A DNA stretch of 64,000 bases from Galeopsis tetrahit (Eukaryota > Streptophyta > Magnoliopsida > Lamiales > Lamiaceae), in the NCBI GenBank assembly GCA_963675135.1, contig OY776124.1, forward strand, positions 10,368,677 to 10,432,676, read 5' to 3'. Positions 31,901 to 43,797 of this stretch are shown here, one piece after another (the stretch's first letter is position 1; each line of letters opens with the position of its first letter). The translations under genes and the position numbers were made by a program. The notes under the pieces are model-generated. The model saw only the letters and a list, made by a program, of their open reading frames with translations, did no database searches and had not been told where the DNA came from.

Positions 31901-32238
31901 ACACCTAGTGCTCCGAATCTTCAATGACCGTGGGAGGTGCACTAAACACTACACAATGTTCAAAAAATGTAAAATATTGTGTAAGTCAACGTATGACAAA
32001 AAAATGTGTATGAGATGGTCTAATCATACATGAAATGAGTTTTTATCATATACCGTCGCACACAAAACTCCACATTTTAATATATGACAACTAAGTAAAA
32101 AAAAAAAAGAATTTATAATAAATTGTAACGGGTGATTTCACGTGGTAATTGTGTATGGATTTTCGAAATGAATGGACCTCATAAAATAAAATCTGAGGCC
32201 CTTAATCTTTGGACTGGATATTATAGTTAATTAGGTTT
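28937..32238. other. AT-rich intergenic DNA
   Basis: No gene supported. A Stowaway-like left end (actccttccatccaaatttt) appears at 30838 without a clear right end. A GC-richer island at 31650-31790 (ccgttcccagtccatcccct, ccggcacgcaaaaacacgct) differs sharply from its surroundings and was not identified. Long T runs at 30548-30564. Confidence 0.4.
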
Positions 32239-32329
32239 TCACTGGGCTCAATAAAGAATTCTACCATATTGGATCATACAATAATCGCAGGCCCATTTAT
32301 CAATATAAATTCCACAGCATAAACCCTAA
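32239..32329 (+). promoter_or_regulatory. RPL32 promoter with site II and telo-box motifs
   Basis: tgggct at about 32239 and ggccca at 32290-32295 (site II, TGGGCY on either strand) are followed by aaaccctaa at 32321-32329 (telo-box). This pair is the known signature of plant ribosomal-protein and other growth-coupled promoters. A TATA-like caatataaatt lies between them. Confidence 0.75.
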
Positions 32330-32907
32330 TAAGCTTCGTCTGAGAGTTTCGCAGCTACCAGGAGGAGTCTCAGCCGCAGCGCCGTCGTCAGGTTCGTTCC
32401 GAAAATTCCTTATTCTCATGAGGCTCTAGAATTCTGAATCTGCTATGTAATTTTTCTGTGAATTCTCATATAGATGTGTAGTTACTGTCCGTTATCTGTG
32501 TTGATGCTCAATATATCGTAATTCATTCGATGTATTCACTCGCCGAGGCATGAAATCAATTTTATTTTGTTAATTATGCATTAAACGAGAGAACTAAATA
32601 ACCTAAATTCTAGCTGATATATGTATGTTGTTGAAAACTACGAATGCATTATTAGCTGAAATTGTTATCATAATTCTGATGAAAAAGTTACTTATTTAGT
32701 GTTTCTCAGTCCTATTTGAATATATAGTGTATGTCTGAGTGGATGAATCTCCATTGTAGTTGAATTTTGGGCTTAGAAATGTGAATTTAATTCAGATTAT
32801 TATATTTGTGGCTCTGTGTGCACATATGCATCTTGTTCAAAATCATGGAAGTGTAATATGTGTAAAATCGTACCTAATGTGAATCATCACCTTTTCTGTT
32901 AGAAGCT

Positions 32908-34284
32908 ATGGCCGTCCCTTTGCTTGACAAAAAGATTGTGAAGAAGCGTGTCAAGCAGTTCAAGAGGCACCAGAGCGACCGATGGGTCTCTGTGAAGGTA
33001 GTTATCATCTCCATTGTATTTTGCTGGTTATATTATTGCTGTTGGAAAATTTAATTGGAATTGCATAATTACTTATGCTAAGCTTCATGTCAAGCAATAT
33101 AATCTCATGGCCCTAGTTACATTTCGTTCAATTTCGGTGCCTACATTTGTGCAGACTTAGTTTATTCAGCATAACTTGACTGGTTGTGTCCGAATTTGGT
33201 CGTCTGTACTTTAGCAAGATTTCTATATTGCACGAAAGTGAATGAACAACTCCTTGAAATGTGTGAGGCCTTTCTATAGTAGGCAGAACACATTTTTATT
33301 CTTTCAGCACTTTTAAAATTGAAGCAGTGATAAGTTTCTCTGACTGTGCATCTTAGGTGAAATTCGTTATATGGACCCTAGACCTCAAAATTTTGAGATT
33401 TACAGCTTGTTCCCTAACTTATAATTTGTAAACAGGCTAAACTACCACATTTTCTTTTACTCGATTCTTCGATCACAACACTCAATGCGAGCAATGACAT
33501 TAGTTTATGGAATTAATAAAATTGGTAAAATACTTCTTGGTAAATCAAAGATTATTGTAGGATGACTTTTATAAGCAAAATTTGAAACTTCTTACTTCAT
33601 ATCATAAAATAATTATATTTGTGCTTCTAACTAGTACATCTTAGTTCAAAGCTCATTAAATTTATTATCTATCTGTATCTCTGATTACATTCAGTATTGG
33701 TTTGTTTAGTCTGGCTGGCACTAGGTGCCTTTATATTAGATTTCTTGGTTTTGCAGCTTGCTGTTATTATATTTATGAATGTTGTGCAGCCTTTATATTG
33801 GATTTCTTGGTTTTGCAGCTTGCTGTTATGATGTTTATGAATGTTGCGCAGTTACTCATCATTCTTTTTGACCTTGTATTAATTTTGACAGACGAACTGG
33901 CGAAGGCCCAAGGGTATTGATTCCCGTGTCAGGAGAAAGTTCAAAGGATGCACACTGATGCCAAACATTGGTTATGGCTCAGACAAAAAGACCCGCCACT
34001 ATCTCCCCAACGGATTTAAGAAGTTCGTTGTGCACAATGTCAAAGAGTTGGAAGTTTTGATGATGCACAATAGGTTTGGATTCAATAACATCATCATTTT
34101 TTAAATACAACATGAGTTAATACCCTTATAATTGACCTTTTTTATTTTTTTTAGGATATACTGTGCTGAGATTGCACACAATATTTCAACCAGGAAGAGA
34201 AAGGATATTGTTGAACGCGCTTCTCAGTTGGATATTGCTGTTACCAACAAATTGGCTAGGCTGCGTAGCCAGGAGGACGAGTAA
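32908..34284 (+). CDS. RPL32: 60S ribosomal protein L32 (eL32)
   Basis: Three coding exons: 32908-32997, 33892-34073 and 34155-34284, giving 133 residues, the usual plant length. Introns are 32998-33891 and 34074-34154, both GT-AG. A 5'UTR exon ending at 32391 and a leader intron 32392-32902 precede the ATG. The protein begins MAVPLLDKKIVKKRVKQFKR. It carries the conserved WRRPKGIDSRVRRKF, GYGSDKKTRHYLP and EIAHNISTRKR segments and ends LRSQEDE. It is a structural component of the large cytosolic ribosomal subunit. The first coding intron contains a 62-bp tandem duplication. No damage to the coding sequence seen. Confidence 0.97.
33727..33850 (+). repeat. 62-bp tandem duplication inside RPL32 intron
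   Basis: gcctttatattagatttctt and its continuation occurs twice (starts 33727 and 33789) with a few substitutions. Each copy contains an acceptor-like ttggttttgcag, upstream of the true acceptor at 33891. Confidence 0.9.
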
Positions 34285-36113
34285 GCTGTTGCAAATTGCA
34301 AAGCTATTTGTCATATTTTTGTGATCAGTTTAAGATATAGTATTTGCAATATTGACTGCTAAAACACATTAGTCAAATTTTGTTCTGATTCAATTGCTGT
34401 GTGTAGACATGCATCAGCTTATTCATTTAGATTTACTCTTCTTCACAATTGGTACTTATTTAAGTTTGTTTTACTTGAACTTCTGGTCATTCACCTTTCA
34501 AGTTCTATCTCGAGTTTCCTTCTGTGATTAATGCCCTTTTAGATGTACTTTAAATGAGGCGGGGAGTGCTTAGCTCGAACTATGCTCGATTGCTATACAC
34601 GATCTTGGGTTCAGCCTAATTTTTTTAAGCTCGATCTCGACTCGATTACTTGTTTATAAATAGTACCTCTGTTTACCAAAACTGTTCTCACTTTTCTTGT
34701 TTGTCTGTCATTTTATCTTTGTGCCACATCACTTTTGCTTTATTTATTTTTTCTTAAAATGTGTACTTGAAACATGATCACAGTTTTCAAGGACAAATGA
34801 GTATAAATTAAATGATCAATATAATTAATGATAAAATAATAAATATTGTACAAGCTTGATTGAGTTTATGAGCTTTTCAAGTTGTGTATTTGAGAACTTG
34901 AACTATATAGCTACTCGAGTAACTTGAAATTTTATTTGTTTAAGCTTGACTCATCTACTTCTCTAACTATACCTACCAAGATATTAGAAAATGCATCCGA
35001 GTACGTTGTACACTTGTACCACAATATTTTTAACCAAGTTGAAACAAGCATGATGTATGTTGATTCATTCTCGTGATCCATTACTTAAATCCTATTTTAT
35101 ATATTTTTGTACTACATAGTACATCATTACCAAATAAAATATATCGTAGTCCTCTCTATGTCTCGTATTTTTTTAAATTCTGTATGTCTCCTTTGACATG
35201 ATGTTCGAACCTCTTGGCTAACGACGTGTAAACCTTTTTTGTTCACCAATTTTGTAGAATATTCAACAATTAGGTTTATTTAGTGAAGATCTCATTCAAT
35301 AATTAAATACACAAGTGTTAACTCTTTTGTAAAGGTGTTATATTTTCTCTATTTATTTTAGATGTTCCGATATAAGTCCTCTGTTTTTTTAAACGATAAA
35401 ATTTAACTCTCTTTATCTTTTTTCTCTATACTGCCAAAAAAAATTATCTCTGTACTCAATTTGTCTCCATTAGATAGACTAATTTGATTTTTCACAAAGA
35501 ATAAGAAATTTTATTGGAAAGACACATTAGACAAGTAGAATTTATATTATAAGCTTATTTAATGAATGTTATATTTCATAATGTAATTAATGTATAAGGT
35601 TATATTAGTAAATGAATTAGAAAATACTATTACTCTATATGAAAACAAACTTATATAAATGAGACATTCATAAAAGGAAAACAAGACTATCTAATTGGGA
35701 CGGATGAAGTTTTTTTTTTCTACCTCTCATTACTTCAACTGTCCACTACATATTTTATACGAAATACTATATTTTATTAATTTTCGTGTAAAAAATGAAG
35801 AAAAAAGCTTACGTTGGGACGGATGGTTTAGTATTTATTTTATGGTTTTACATAGTTGCACGAATAGTTTTTTAAAAAAAAGGTTGTGTGGTTAAGTGTA
35901 TTCTGCAATTTTGTAGATGCGAAGCACTCTAATTGATTATTTGGGGTTAGAAATGAGTTGTTAGTTGGTACCCAAACCAATGTAAATTGGTGCAGATTCT
36001 GTGTCGTGGTGACATAATTGTCTGAATTTTCTGTAACTCACTGTGTACTAAAATTAAAATAGTCGTTGAAATTTAGTGAAAATGACACGTGACCAAGCAT
36101 GGCCAGTATAAAA
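34285..36113. other. RPL32 3'UTR and AT-rich intergenic DNA
   Basis: 3' flank of RPL32, then AT-rich DNA. 34560-34960 has scattered gctcga/tcgagc motifs resembling the repeat at 36177. Partial Stowaway-like motifs (gggacggatg) appear at about 35697 and 35817. No gene. Confidence 0.4.
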
Positions 36114-36175
36114 AATTGTGTAAGGTGGCTAGTAGAAGTTATTCAATTGTGTAAGGTGGCTAGTAGAAGTTATTC
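36114..36175. repeat. Two-copy 31-bp tandem duplication
   Basis: aattgtgtaaggtggctagt and its continuation repeated exactly at a 31-bp offset. Confidence 0.95.
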
Positions 36176-36176
36176 G

Positions 36177-36415
36177 AGTAGAGTATTTGATGTTCGAGCT
36201 TGACTCGAGCTCTTATCAAGGCGAGTCGATAACTTTGTCGAATTAAAAATTGTGCTCGATTTGTTAACGAATCTAATGAATTTTTTTACAAAAAATTAGA
36301 TATAGAGTCTAACAAGTACTGAAGCTCGAATCGGCTCCTTAGTAAATCGAGTATCTAATGAGCTCGAGCTCAGCTCGTTTAGCTAAACGAGTCGAGTTTT
36401 ATAGAACCTTAACGA
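36177..36415 (+). repeat. gctcgag-rich dispersed repeat, copy 1
   Basis: A segment of about 240 bp dense in gctcgagct, aacgagtcgag and tcgaattaaaa motifs with an internal ttttttacaaaaaattaga. A reverse-complement relative lies at 48235-48470. Resembles a common angiosperm non-autonomous DNA-transposon type; class uncertain. Confidence 0.6.
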
Positions 36416-36881
36416 TTCGATGAAAGTTTTCCAACTTTTTTTTTATTTTCGTATGTACCAATAAAAGCGATCCATTTTAGTTTTTAATTTTTTTTTCATA
36501 TTTTATTATATTTTTCTCTTTTTAAATCATAACACCTCTAATACATTTAATTATTTAATTATATTTATTAATTTTTTGTGGTCAAAGTTCATGCTTTCAA
36601 TTTGATGGAGGGAGTATTAACTTCAATAGTGAGTTTGTAAATAGTTATACCTACTTAATTTATCTGAATATACTTTTGTTTCAAATATTAAAGGCACTTT
36701 TATTTTTTTAAATACTTTTGATTATTCTTCAAAAATCAATTTTACGGCACTTTATTTGAAAATTGAAATACAGTCAATTGACAAACACGTTCTTGGTTTA
36801 AGACAAATTGTGTGAGAAAGTAAAAGGAAATGAATAACGAAATCTCCCTCCGTTCACATTTCGTTTTTTAAATAATACTAA
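36416..36881. other. AT-rich intergenic DNA
   Basis: Contains a Stowaway-like end (gatggagggagta) at about 36603. No gene. The LINE target duplication begins at 36882. Confidence 0.4.
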
Positions 36882-36896
36882 TCACACAATTTTATC

Positions 36897-37949
36897 GATG
36901 TTCCAATCGCCTGCCAGTCTGAGGAGGTCCTGTGCTCGATTGCATCGAAGGTGGGCTCCCTAATCCGCTATGAAAAACCAAAGCCTTCTGAACCACTGGT
37001 CTTCCTGCGCTTTAGGGTGGATATTGATATCCAACTGCCACTCAAGAAAGAAATCCGAGCCAACTTTGGGGAGGGGAGTGTGAAGATCCCCATTCGTTAT
37101 GAGAATCTGCCAGCCTACTGTTACTGCTGTGGGACCATAGGGCACTTTTTTCGATCTTGCCAAATCTATGATAGAGACGAGGAACTGGATCCCCACCAAA
37201 TGCCGTTTGGACCCGATTTAAAGGCTCCACCTTTGCGACGGCCGAGGGGCTCCAAATATTCCATTGTCCAATTCGTAAACACAGCAACATCCATCCCGAT
37301 TGCAGAACCCACCATACAACCCACTCGCCCCAACACAAACCACCTAAATCTATCTAATCCCATAGCAAACCAACCAGCAAGTCACTCGGATATACAACTA
37401 GAAACCTTACAAAGCTTTACTTACCTTGATATATCTGCCCTATCCTTTTCTCCTACCCCCACGAGCCCCTTTACCAAAACTCCCCCATACCCAAATACTC
37501 CAACCACCCATATATTCTCTGACCTATCACCTTCAGGAACCACAGTTATCCAAACCTCAATCCCAACGAGCCAAATTTTTCAATCGCTGCGAACCGCCCT
37601 AACTATGCCTCATAATACCTGCCCGATGCGAGACCCAAATCCTGGAATACCCTCTCCTAAGACCACTACCCATAAGAGCCTCCCTTCAATCCAAACATCA
37701 CCGACAAACCAACTTGGGGCAAGTAAAAAGATTTCTTGGAAAAGAGCAGCTCGGGCATCGGGGGGCGCTGGTGTTTCGCCCCCGGCGGGGCCAATCGTGG
37801 GATCCAAGAGAGATTGGTCCTCCAGCCAAACAGAGGGGTCAGAACAGGGTACCACAGATCAGAAAAGACTGAGGGTAGGAAATGATGACGATCAAGAATA
37901 CATGATATCGGCGGCGGCTGCAACGGAGCAGCGCCGCCGGACACAATGA
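36897..37949 (+). pseudogene. LINE ORF1 (DUF4283/zinc-knuckle protein), N-terminally truncated
   Basis: Open in frame from the first base of the element to TGA at 37949. There is no authentic start codon because the 5' part was lost at insertion. The visible part starts DVPIACQSEEVLCSIASKVG, the end of the DUF4283-type RNA-binding region. It carries a CCHC knuckle (CYCCGTIGHFFRSC) and continues in a long Pro/Ser/Thr-rich tail to a basic end. In intact LINEs this protein binds the element RNA. Confidence 0.85.
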
Positions 37950-40900
37950 GTTGCTTCGAGTGGAACTGCCGTGGGCTTGGGAACCCACGGAAAGTTCCTG
38001 TTCTCAAGAAAGTACTTCTTTCTAAAGCTCCCACGCTGGTGTTCTTGTGTGAAACCAGACTTTTGACTTTTGAATTACAAAGGATTGCAAGGATATTGGG
38101 TTATGACTGTTGTTTAGGAGTAGACTGTGATAGGGGAAATAATGGAAGAAGGGGGGGCCTGGGTCTCTTATGGAGGAAGGAAACTGATGTCTCTATCCGT
38201 TCTTTCTCACTGAACCACATAGATGCTACAATCAGGGAGCAACGTAGCTGGCGATTCACGGGGATCTACGGATTTCCGGAGACTGCCCAAAAATGGAAGA
38301 CATGGAGACTGTTAGATAGACTAGCTGGTAATCCGTCGATCCCCTGGTTATGCCTAGGGGATTTCAATGAAATTTTGTTTGGATATGAAAAGGAGGGTGG
38401 AATTCGGCGTAGTGATGATCGAATGACGGAGTTTGGGGACTGTCTGGAACGGTGTGGACTATCGGACCTAGGTTATGAGGGCCATGCTTTCACTTGGTCA
38501 AATAAGCAAGGGGGAATCCGCAATATCCAAGAGCGACTTGACAGAGCTGTGGCGAATGATGCGTGGGGGGTGCAATTCCCGATGACCCGGGTGAACCACC
38601 TAACTCGCACCCTCTCCGATCACTGCCCTTTACTGGTTCAGTGGGGTGGCCGCCATGATACAGGAAGGGGTGAAGGTCCACGGTTGTTTAGGTTCGAAAC
38701 ATCTTGGCTACAGGAAAGTGATTGTGCAGCGATTATTCGGACGTCGTGGGGGGGATCACAACAAGGCTCGTTAGGCCGCCTGGTGAACAAAATAAACTCT
38801 TGCAGCGAGGCCCTTGCGGATTGGGATGCCCGTTTCTTTGGGAATATTCCTAGAGAAATAGCTCGATGCATGAAGATTTTAGCGAAACTTCAAACAAGAG
38901 TTCAATCTGTGGAAAATGTGCAGCAGGCAAGGAGTTTGGAAAACAAAATTGCGGCTTTGTCTAGAAAAGAGGAATTATATTGGCTTCAACGATCAAGAGT
39001 TTCCTGGATGAGAGAGGGGGACAAGAATACGAATTTCTTCCACAGAATTGCTAACGGGAGGCGCAAGAGAAACAGTATTGATGAACTTGTGGGCGAAGAT
39101 GGAACAACCTGCTCTACTACTCGTGAAATAAAAAGGGAGTTTCTGACCTACTTTGAGGGATTATTCACAGCTGCTGAGGACTTGGATATGGATGAGGCGA
39201 TCGGGGCAGTCGAAAACAGAGTCACAGCAAACGTGCACGACGCGTTAGCGGCCCCATTCACAGAGGCGGAAGTCATCAAGGCCTTATCTCAGATGCATCC
39301 CACAAAGGCCCCGGGCCCTGACGGTATGTCTGCTATTTTTTACCAAAAATTCTGGGATGTCATTGGTCCATCTGTTCTTTCTTCTGTACTAGAGGTCCTC
39401 AACAATGGGGCTAGCCCAAAAATTGTTAACCACACATTCATCGCTTTGATTCCCAAAAAGAAAAACCCTAGGCATCCGTCGGAATTTAGACCTATCAGCC
39501 TGTGTAATGTTGTGTATAAATTGGTCACCAAAACTATTGCTAATAGGGTAAAACCTTTTTTATCTTCTCTCATTGATCCCTGTCAATCGGCTTTTATCCC
39601 GGGTCGGTTGATTACTGATAATGCATTGTTGGCTTTTGAGATTTTTCATTATATGAGACAAAACAAAGCATCAAAAAGGGGGTCCTATGCTTTCAAATTG
39701 GATATGAGTAAGGCGTATGATAGGGTGGAATGGAATTTCTTGGAGGCTGTTATGAGAAAGATAGGCTTAAATGACTCACTAGTTAATACGATTATGCGTT
39801 GTGTTACCTCTGTCTCTTTTGCAGTTCTGGTTAATGGAAGTCCTACGGATACGTTTCGACCATCAAGGGGGATCCGACAAGGGGATCCACTATCGCCTTA
39901 TTTGTTCCTCTTTTGCGCTGAAGCCTTATCAGCTTTGATCCGACTGAATATGAGAAACAACATGCTACATGGGGTCAAAATTTGCAGACGAGCCCCTCCG
40001 GTTTCCAGCCTATGTTTCGCGGACGACACTGTGATTTTTGGAAGAGCTACCAATGATGAGATGAGTCGGATAAAGCACATTTTGGAGGTGTATGAACGGG
40101 CTTCCGGACAGGAAATAAACTTGAAAAAATCGGACATTATGTTTAGTGGGGGAATTTCACAGGAAAGAGGTGAGGTTTTAGCGGGACAACTTGGAGTCCG
40201 GAGGGTGGACGAACATGCTGTTTATTTGGGCATACCTACTCGTATTGGCCGAGCAAGAACAGAGACATTCCGAATCTTGGTTGATAGAGTGTGCAAGAAA
40301 ATCAAGGACTGGAAGAGTCGAGTTTTATCTCACGCGGGTAAACTCACGCTGGTGAAATCAGTGGTGCAATCACTCCCTACTTATCTTATGACCTGTTTCA
40401 AAATCCCAAATGAGATCATCCACAAAATGGAGATGGCCATTGCTCGTTTCCTGTGGGGCCAAAAAGGGGACGAAAGACGTATCCACTGGCTTAGATGGAA
40501 TGTGCTCTGCAAACCGAAGGAAGATGGAGGGCTGGGATTGAGACGCCTGGAAGAATTCAACCTTTCCCTTTTGGCTAAACAAGGCTGGCGGCTACTGAAG
40601 GACGATAAGTCGTTATTAGCCGCTACTCTGAAAGCAAGGTACTTCCCGAGAGGAAGTTTCCGGACAGCAGGCCGTGGTTTTAATTCAAGCTACACATGGC
40701 AGAGTATATTAGCAGGTAGAGATATCCTTGAAAAGGGTTTGATTTGGGTCGTGGGTGACGGGAGGGATATTGATGTTTGGACTGAACCCTGGTTGTTTGA
40801 TGGGGGTGCACCAATGCCAACGGAGCCAAATGGAATTATTGATATGACCCTTCGCGTATGCGATCTTTTTGAACCACACACTCGACGGTGGGATGAGCAG

Positions 40901-40990
40901 AAATTGCTCCAGAATTTTTCCATGATGGAGGTGCGCCGTATCTTGGCGCTACCGGTGACTTTGTCGCAGCAACCGGATACGTTGGCCTAG
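37946..40990 (+). CDS. LINE ORF2: endonuclease-reverse transcriptase, C-terminally shortened
   Basis: 1,014 residues from ATG 37946, which overlaps the ORF1 stop. The N-terminal APE-type endonuclease has its key residues (NCRGLGN near 7, CETRL near 35, GDFNE near 138, SDHCPL near 225). The reverse transcriptase (about 480-760) shows FRPISLCNV, KLDMSKAYDRVEW, GIRQGDPLSP and the FADD active site near 691. The frame ends at TAG 40988-40990. The same frame continues after it with RFSKNGIYTVKSGYHES, the start of the zf-RVT region, where family members have a Trp in place of the stop. It then passes abruptly into 3' tail sequence, so the zinc-binding and any RNase H parts are missing. Confidence 0.9.
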   Translation: MSCFEWNCRGLGNPRKVPVLKKVLLSKAPTLVFLCETRLLTFELQRIARILGYDCCLGVDCDRGNNGRRGGLGLLWRKETDVSIRSFSLNHIDATIREQRSWRFTGIYGFPETAQKWKTWRLLDRLAGNPSIPWLCLGDFNEILFGYEKEGGIRRSDDRMTEFGDCLERCGLSDLGYEGHAFTWSNKQGGIRNIQERLDRAVANDAWGVQFPMTRVNHLTRTLSDHCPLLVQWGGRHDTGRGEGPRLFRFETSWLQESDCAAIIRTSWGGSQQGSLGRLVNKINSCSEALADWDARFFGNIPREIARCMKILAKLQTRVQSVENVQQARSLENKIAALSRKEELYWLQRSRVSWMREGDKNTNFFHRIANGRRKRNSIDELVGEDGTTCSTTREIKREFLTYFEGLFTAAEDLDMDEAIGAVENRVTANVHDALAAPFTEAEVIKALSQMHPTKAPGPDGMSAIFYQKFWDVIGPSVLSSVLEVLNNGASPKIVNHTFIALIPKKKNPRHPSEFRPISLCNVVYKLVTKTIANRVKPFLSSLIDPCQSAFIPGRLITDNALLAFEIFHYMRQNKASKRGSYAFKLDMSKAYDRVEWNFLEAVMRKIGLNDSLVNTIMRCVTSVSFAVLVNGSPTDTFRPSRGIRQGDPLSPYLFLFCAEALSALIRLNMRNNMLHGVKICRRAPPVSSLCFADDTVIFGRATNDEMSRIKHILEVYERASGQEINLKKSDIMFSGGISQERGEVLAGQLGVRRVDEHAVYLGIPTRIGRARTETFRILVDRVCKKIKDWKSRVLSHAGKLTLVKSVVQSLPTYLMTCFKIPNEIIHKMEMAIARFLWGQKGDERRIHWLRWNVLCKPKEDGGLGLRRLEEFNLSLLAKQGWRLLKDDKSLLAATLKARYFPRGSFRTAGRGFNSSYTWQSILAGRDILEKGLIWVVGDGRDIDVWTEPWLFDGGAPMPTEPNGIIDMTLRVCDLFEPHTRRWDEQKLLQNFSMMEVRRILALPVTLSQQPDTLA

Positions 40991-41192
40991 AGATTTTCAA
41001 AAAATGGGATCTACACAGTTAAATCAGGGTACCATGAAAGTTAGCCTTTTATAGTTTTACTTGTTTCAATGAGTTTTTCTCCGTTTTTTTGCCGGCATCT
41101 GTATTGCCTGCATACTTTGCTGATCTTGTAGCTCTTTGAGCCTTGTTATCCCCGTCAAAAAAAAAAAAAAAAAAAATCACACAATTTTATCT

Positions 41193-43764
41193 TTATTCTT
41201 TAATCATTATTTATTTACTCGAATTGTCATTCACTAAATAAATGAACCTTACAATACTCACCATACCAAATACAAAAATCGAATTGTAATGAAATATCTT
41301 ATCTTAAATATAGAATAAAACACAATTGATCGCTATTGATCCAATGTTGAGAATTCGGTTAAAAGGTTAACTCTTCCTCAATAAAAAAAAGAGGCATTTC
41401 ACATTGGGGTGACACGAGACCAGAACTGAATACGTGAAGAGGCCAGATGTAAACAAAATAGATGTCACATGTAATATTCATTAAAATACTTGTTCGAAAA
41501 AATTAGCATTATAAAATTGAACGGAGAAAGTAATTCGTATTTGGTCTCCACCCCTTTCAAAAAAGAAAAATTGGCCTCTGTCACTATGTTACATTTTGAA
41601 GATACTAAAGTCCACTTTGAAAGCTAGAGAACGTGTGTTAATTCAATTCATACCTTTCGGCTTTGAAATTTCAGTCAAAAAATCCTAGAAACTTGGCGAC
41701 AAAAAGTCAAGGATTTGCACTATTATTTCTTTATTAATCTTGAATCATGATGAAAAAGTAAAGTATTTTTTGTTCTTTTAATTCTTAATTATCATCTTTA
41801 TGTAGACTTGTTTTCACTAATGGCACAAATTTATACGTTTTCAAATCTTAATAAAATAAATTTATACTAAATGAGAATTAATATTCTTCTTCATGACTGA
41901 AGAATCCACTTTGAAGCACTTATCAAGTAACTATTAAGATACATTATTTTTTGAAAGCAAAATATACATTATTAACTCATTGCTATTGGAATTGTGAGCA
42001 ATAACAATTGAAGAATTGTAGAGTTCTTTTACATTGTTGGGGGCGCCGTAGGTCCTAAATGAGTCGAGTCAATTGTTGATTAAAATATATTTGTTTAAAA
42101 TATTATCAAACATATAAATTTAACAATTTTTAATGAGTTGAACTCGAATGAACTTTAATTGAATGAATTGAACTTTAGAAGTTTACAATTTTACACTTAT
42201 TTTATGTTTTTTTTAGTTATCGAGAACAAGCTCCAGCCATGTTTTAAATGTGCCAAATATAATTGTAAGTTCAAACTTGTTTGATGTTTATTTCAAATTG
42301 ATTTCAAACGAACTTTTATCGAACAATTTCGAATTGAGTATCATATAACTTGTTTGTTTTGATTTTCAAAGGGTAAATTAATCATTTTAAACTTTATTAT
42401 CAATTATTAAAGCTGCAAATTAAAACAATTTAAGTTTGGCAAAAACTATTAATGTTACTATTTGGTATAAGTGTATAGATTACACACAATTAATGTTTGC
42501 ATGTGCATGTGATTTTAATTTTATCCAAAGTTTAGGTTACAGTTGCATATTAATTCATGCAACTTTGGACTTAATTTAAATCAATTATTAATTGTTTAAT
42601 CCAGTTTCAGTTTAAATGTAATTTAAGATAGTGGGGTTTAATTAATGTACTATATTAGTCTATAGGCCATACCAAGTGAACACTTATCATAAAAATCACT
42701 GTAAGGGCATAATTGGAAGAAAAGTGTAATTCTTCTTGATAAAATAAATAGATAAATTAAAACAAATTGTACTCCGTATTTAATAAACTGGCAATTGAAC
42801 TGAAATATAGGAAATTGTCACCTCATGCACTTTATAAGGTGGTACATCAATAAATAAATATAATATTATACGGAGTAAAAAATTAGAATTACTACAAATT
42901 ACAAAAGAGTATTTCAGGTCTTCATATTTTAAAAACATTGTTTATATCGACATCAAGAAAGGAAATATTATCCTCACTAACTACTCTATTTCTACTTATC
43001 CCCACCTCATCTTTCACTTTTTACATAAACAATCAATTTTTTTTTAAATTCATATCCAACCTAAATGAGAATTATAAAATTGAACGATTGAGTATAATTT
43101 TGATCATTCAATTCACACTATTCCACAACCTATTTTTATATATTTAATTTCCAAAAATACTATTTTCACACCTACCGTACAAAATAAAATGAGTGATATA
43201 TAGTTAATCACTAGTAAATTAGTACATATCAATTGAAATAATCCTAAAAAGTTGATCTTGTGGTGTAGGATATTTGAGATTTATAATATGCTCCTCTTTA
43301 TGTCGTAGGTTCGAAACTTCCAAAATGCAAACAATTTCTTTGTGGTCAGTTCATACATAGCTTATCAAAATCAGCATGGCATCGCTAGTAAACGGTGTAA
43401 TTGATTCTCAGAATTAATTGATAAGTATATCAACTCAAATAACTTCAAATATCACATGCATCTAGACAACAATATCTTCACATACAACAAATATTATATA
43501 CTCCTCTTATATCAATATGTGGTATATTTGAGTGTGAATAAGAAAGGTCTTTTTTATATATGATAGTATTAATATTGAGATTTAAAAGAAGAATAGTTGG
43601 GTAGTATTAATGAAAGCATTGAATAGTATCAAAGTTAGAAAATTATAATATCCACAGCTTTTATTTAGCTGCTTTCCTTTCAGACATGCACTTATATTTA
43701 TGTCCAACGCTGCTTCCTGTGGCCTTCAATTATACACCAAGGGGACCAATTCATTTCTATTTTT

Positions 43765-43797
<33 letters not shown>

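Larger units (their letters stand above)
36897..41177 (+). mobile_element. L1-type LINE, 5'-truncated, with poly-A tail and target-site duplication
   Basis: The element runs from gatgttccaatcgcc (already inside ORF1, in frame) to a poly-A tract ending at 41177. The flank tcacacaattttatc is present at 36882-36896 and again at 41178-41192 (15 bp, possibly 16 with an ambiguous A). ORF1 and ORF2 overlap by ATGA. Truncation at the 5' end is the normal outcome of target-primed reverse transcription. The coding 3' end is shortened (see ORF2). Confidence 0.95.

Noticed and set aside
32685..32765. A possible C/D snoRNA in the RPL32 leader intron (ctgatga ... ctga).
   Set aside because: The C box deviates at its first base, no terminal stem or C'/D' pair was found, and such short boxes are common by chance.
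43300..43330. tRNA/SINE-like B box (taggttcgaaac).
   Set aside because: No matching A box at the right distance, no A tail and no flanking duplication.
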